Of a stretch of 64,000 nucleotides of DNA, positions 61,181 through 64,000 are shown piece by piece. The stretch covers positions 1,798,001 through 1,862,000 of the forward strand of contig NZ_AP017315.1 of assembly GCF_002355395.1 (NCBI RefSeq), in the 5' to 3' direction. The notes beneath the pieces are model-generated. The model worked only from the letters and a program-made list of their open reading frames with translations. It ran no database searches and had not been told where the DNA came from. This DNA comes from Microcella alkaliphila (GTDB lineage Bacteria > Actinomycetota > Actinomycetes > Actinomycetales > Microbacteriaceae). The position numbers and the translations under genes were made by a program. The stretch's first letter is position 1. Every line of letters begins with the position of its first letter.

Positions 61181-62614
61181 TCAGTCGTCGCTGGCGTGCT
61201 GCTCGAGGAAGCGGTAGACCTCCTGGTCATCGACGCCGGGGAATGTTCCGCTCGGCAGCGGCGAGAGGATGTGCGCGTGCAGGCGGGCGCTCGTCCACAC
61301 TTTGCCGCCCCAACGGCCCGTTAACTCGTTGTCGGGCAGTGTGCAGCACGCGGGGTCGGGGCACGTCGACACCTGGCGCTGCGTCGTCTCGCGGCCGCGG
61401 AACCACTTCGCCTGGGCAAACGGCACGCCCACCGTGATCGAGAATTCGCTGCCTGTTCCGGTGCCGGTCTGCGTCGACTCCCAGAACGTGCCTTCGGGGG
61501 TGTCGGTGTACTGGTAGAACTCGGTCGTGCGGTTGGTGCGGGTGAAGGCGACGCGCGCACTCCACTTGCGGCAGACCGGCTGCCCTTCGGTGGAGCCGGT
61601 GACGTCGACGGGCAGCCGCAGCCCGTCGTTCTCGTACGCCTTGTAGACGGCGCCGTCATCGCCGACCCGCAGAAAGTGCAGCTGTAGGTCGAGGTGGCTC
61701 GTGGCGAGGTTCGTAAAGCGCAGCGCCGCCGCCTCGTGGGTGACGCCGAACGCGTCGCGGAAATCTTCGACCGCGATGTTGCGGTCGCTCTTGGCCTGCT
61801 GCAGGAAGGCGACCGACTGGGTGAGCGGCATGAGGCACGCCGCCGCGAAGTAGTTGATCTCGAGCCGCTGGTGCAAGAAGTCGGCGTATGTTTCGGGCAC
61901 CTCGTGGCCGAGCATCCGGTGTGCCATCGCCTGCAGCGCCATCGAACGCAGACCGTGCCCGCCGGGGATCGAGGCCGGGGGCAAGTAGATGCGACCGTTT
62001 TCGAGGTCGGTGATGCTGCGCGCCGAGCGCGGCAGGTCGTTCGCGTACACCAGCTCGAAGCCGAGCCGCTTCGCCATGAGGCCGACCTCGCGGTGGGTGA
62101 TGGCGCCGCTCACATGCCCGGAGGAGCGCACGAGGTTTTCGGCGAGCTCTTCGAGGTCGGGCAGGTAGTTGTTCTTCTCGCGCATGCGGTGACGCAGCTC
62201 GGTGTTCGCGCGCCGCGCCTCCTCCGGGGTGGCGATGCTGCGCCGCTCTCGGTCGACCAGCTCGCGGTGCAGCCCGACGAGAGCTTCGAGCACGTCGTCG
62301 CCGAGGGTGCGCCCCGGTCGCACGGGCGGAAGCCCCAGCCGCGCGTACAGCGCCGAGCGCTGCAGCCGGTCAAGCTCAATCTCGAGGGCGGCCCGCGGCG
62401 ACGGCGGCGTCTCGTCGAGCAGATCGGGAACGGTGACACCGAGGGCCTTCGCGATCTCGCCGAGAAGCGTGACGCGCGGCTCGCGTCGCCCGTTCTCGAT
62501 GAGGGACAGCTGACTCGCGGCCGTGCCCACCTGTTCACCGACCTGATCGAGCGTGAGGCCGGCTTCCTGTCGGAAATGCCGGATGCGCTGCCCCAGCGTC
62601 ACAAGATCACCCAT
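61181..62614 (-). CDS. RamB-like XRE/short-chain fatty acyl regulator
   Basis: A 477-residue transcription factor with an N-terminal XRE helix-turn-helix (about 6-60, [30 protein letters not shown]), a middle IrrE/ImmA-like domain in which the HExxH zinc motif is replaced (AHRMLGH), and a C-terminal DUF2083 region with a Cys cluster ([10 protein letters not shown]). This is the plan of RamB, which controls acetate, glyoxylate and gluconeogenesis genes in Corynebacterium and Mycobacterium. The ATG at 62614 is seven bases from a TAGAGT -10; a GTG at 62623 is the alternative. It is divergent from pckG. Confidence 0.9.
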   Translation of the reverse strand: MGDLVTLGQRIRHFRQEAGLTLDQVGEQVGTAASQLSLIENGRREPRVTLLGEIAKALGVTVPDLLDETPPSPRAALEIELDRLQRSALYARLGLPPVRPGRTLGDDVLEALVGLHRELVDRERRSIATPEEARRANTELRHRMREKNNYLPDLEELAENLVRSSGHVSGAITHREVGLMAKRLGFELVYANDLPRSARSITDLENGRIYLPPASIPGGHGLRSMALQAMAHRMLGHEVPETYADFLHQRLEINYFAAACLMPLTQSVAFLQQAKSDRNIAVEDFRDAFGVTHEAAALRFTNLATSHLDLQLHFLRVGDDGAVYKAYENDGLRLPVDVTGSTEGQPVCRKWSARVAFTRTNRTTEFYQYTDTPEGTFWESTQTGTGTGSEFSITVGVPFAQAKWFRGRETTQRQVSTCPDPACCTLPDNELTGRWGGKVWTSARLHAHILSPLPSGTFPGVDDQEVYRFLEQHASDD

Positions 62615-62621
62615 GCACTTC

Positions 62622-62627
62622 ACTCTA
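62622..62627 (-). promoter_or_regulatory. Predicted -10 of the RamB-like gene (leaderless)
   Basis: TAGAGT on the minus strand ends seven bases before the ATG at 62614, with TGGAAA 18 bp further upstream as a possible -35. Confidence 0.42.
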
Positions 62628-62629
62628 GC

Positions 62630-62649
62630 GAAAGAAACGCGATTCTTTC
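62630..62649. promoter_or_regulatory. Palindromic operator between the RamB-like gene and pckG
   Basis: Perfect arms GAAAGAA (62630-62636) and TTCTTTC (62643-62649) are separated by six bases. The repeat lies between the -35 and -10 of the regulator's own promoter, so it could serve autoregulation, and also about 100 bp upstream of pckG. A related GGCAAAAGTGGAAA-like stretch (about 62682-62696) is nearer to pckG and resembles AT-rich RamB half sites. Confidence 0.5.
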
Positions 62650-62750
62650 CACGTGATCTGCCTCAAATGGCGCCCGGATATCGGCAAAAGTGGAAACACG
62701 CCACGACAGGCCGCCCGATCCGGCACGAACGCACCGAAGGAGACGCTCCC

Positions 62751-64000
62751 ATGACGCTGCTCGACCGCCCGCGCACGACGGCCCCGCACCGCACGCCCGA
62801 CGCTCGCCCAGAGATCACGACCGCAGCGAACTCCCCGTCGAGCGCGCCCGTCGTGCTGGAGGCCGACCGGCCGGCCGACGTCGTCGCCTTCGTCGAGCGG
62901 ATTGCGCGCCTCACCACCCCGGACCAGATCCACTGGGTCGACGGCAGCACCCGCGAGCGGCACGCACTGCTGCAGCAGCTCGTCGCCGCCGGCACCCTCA
63001 CTCAGCTGAACCCCGACATCCGTCCCTACTCATTCCTCGCGCGCTCCGACGAGCGCGACGTCGCACGGGTCGAGGAGCGCACCTTCATCTGCTCCGAGCG
63101 AGAAGAGGATGCCGGCCCCACCAACAACTGGATGGCACCCGAGCAGATGCGCGCTGAGCTCGAGCCGCTGTTTACGGGCAGCATGCGCGGCCGCACCCTC
63201 TACGTCGTGCCGTTCGCGATGGGGCCGATCGGGTCATCGATGACACGCTACGGCGTGCAGCTCACTGACTCGCCCTACGTCGTGGTCTCGATGGGCACCA
63301 TGACCCGCTTGGGCTCGGCAGCGCTCGCTCAGATCGTCCGCGGCCAGTCCTGGGTTCCCGCCGTGCACTCCGTCGGCGCCCCGCTCAACAACGGCCAGAA
63401 GGACGTGCCGTGGCCCTGCAACGAGACGAAGTACATCGCGCACTTCCCGAAAGAACGCGAAATTTGGTCGTACGGCTCGGCCTACGGCGGCAACGCCATC
63501 CTCGCGAAGAAGGCTTTTGCCCTGCGCATTGCCTCGGTGATGGCCCGCGACGAGGGCTGGCTCGCGGAGCACATGCTGCTCATCAAGGTGACGTCGCCCG
63601 CGGGGAAGAAATACCACATGGCTGCGGCGTTCCCGAGTGCGTGCGGCAAGACGAACCTCGCGATGCTCACCCCGACCACTCCGGGCTGGACGGTAGAGAC
63701 GATCGGCGACGACATCGCCTGGCTGCACATCGGGAAGGACGGTCGCCTGCGCGCCATCAACCCCGAGGCCGGCTTCTTCGGCGTCGCCCCCGGCACCGGA
63801 ATCTCCACCAACCGCACAGCCGTCGACACCCTCTGGGGCAACACGATCTTCACGAACGTGGCGCTTCGCGAGGACGGCGACGTCTGGTGGGAGGGACTGA
63901 CGGACACGCCCCCGGCGCGTCTCATCGACTGGCGCGGAGAAGAGTGGACGCCCGATTCTGGTCGCCCTGCCGCGCATCCGAACTCTCGTTTCACCGTGGC
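62751..64000 (+). CDS. pckG: Phosphoenolpyruvate carboxykinase (GTP), N-terminal two thirds
   Basis: The gene runs off the right edge, so 416 of about 600 residues are visible. The GTP-dependent type is clear from [44 protein letters not shown], the P-loop [13 protein letters not shown] with the hyperactive Cys, [15 protein letters not shown] and [13 protein letters not shown]. It forms phosphoenolpyruvate and CO2 from oxaloacetate and GTP in gluconeogenesis. The ATG has GAAGGAG upstream. A divergent RamB-like regulator gene supports carbon-source control. Confidence 0.97.
   Translation, partial: MTLLDRPRTTAPHRTPDARPEITTAANSPSSAPVVLEADRPADVVAFVERIARLTTPDQIHWVDGSTRERHALLQQLVAAGTLTQLNPDIRPYSFLARSDERDVARVEERTFICSEREEDAGPTNNWMAPEQMRAELEPLFTGSMRGRTLYVVPFAMGPIGSSMTRYGVQLTDSPYVVVSMGTMTRLGSAALAQIVRGQSWVPAVHSVGAPLNNGQKDVPWPCNETKYIAHFPKEREIWSYGSAYGGNAILAKKAFALRIASVMARDEGWLAEHMLLIKVTSPAGKKYHMAAAFPSACGKTNLAMLTPTTPGWTVETIGDDIAWLHIGKDGRLRAINPEAGFFGVAPGTGISTNRTAVDTLWGNTIFTNVALREDGDVWWEGLTDTPPARLIDWRGEEWTPDSGRPAAHPNSRFTV

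Overview
The window reads as chromosomal DNA of a high-GC Gram-positive bacterium (Actinomycetota, most likely Micrococcales and perhaps Microbacteriaceae; the taxonomy is inference). The grounds are high GC at third codon positions, many GTG starts, stop/start overlaps of the GTGA/ATGA type, an actinobacterial Rho with a long basic/glycine-rich insertion, a RamB-type regulator next to GTP-dependent PEP carboxykinase, and the gene order argS-lysA-hom-thrC-thrB-rho-prfA-prmC-sua5-wecA-atpIBEFHAGDC. I see no insertion sequence, prophage, CRISPR array or rRNA gene.

Layout. 1-5.9 kb: rseP (cut by the window edge), a Ser/Thr kinase plus lipoprotein pair inserted convergently between rseP and dxr, an FKBP lipoprotein, OsmC and an L-asparaginase II. 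5.9-11.4 kb: a putrescine/spermidine-type ABC importer (potC-B-A-D), whose binding-protein gene has an in-frame amber codon, and divergent alanine dehydrogenase. 11.4-28.2 kb: a nine-gene, one-directional, tightly overlapped cluster. In transcription order it is FHA, PP2C phosphatase, Ser/Thr kinase, 1977-residue Ig-like/Fn3 surface protein, MoxR ATPase, DUF58, transglutaminase-like protein lacking its Cys and His, zinc-ribbon/FHA protein, and an EccC/EssC-type FtsK ATPase. This is the most unusual part of the window and looks like a phospho-signalling-controlled envelope or export module of unknown purpose.

28.2-31.7 kb: aldehyde dehydrogenase, divergent Lrp/AsnC regulator and class III aminotransferase. 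With the Pot importer these fit uptake and oxidation of putrescine through 4-aminobutyraldehyde. 31.8-37.2 kb: two tandem TspO-like proteins, a membrane-anchored HExxH protein, an aldo/keto reductase, 3-methyladenine glycosylase I, YaaA and a small P-loop ATPase. 37.2-46.5 kb: the full F1Fo ATP synthase operon with atpI, wecA and sua5 at its head. 46.5-58.6 kb: HAD phosphatase, prmC, prfA, rho, the threonine/lysine genes, a DUF2993 protein and argS. 58.6-64 kb: a lipoprotein, tRNA-Arg(CCG), a divergent RimB-like/RimK-like pair, a RamB-like regulator and the start of pckG.

Several transcription units start with TANNNT 6-8 bases before the start codon and lack a ribosome binding site, which suggests frequent leaderless mRNAs. 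Two convergent gene pairs share their stop codons in a CTAG tetranucleotide.
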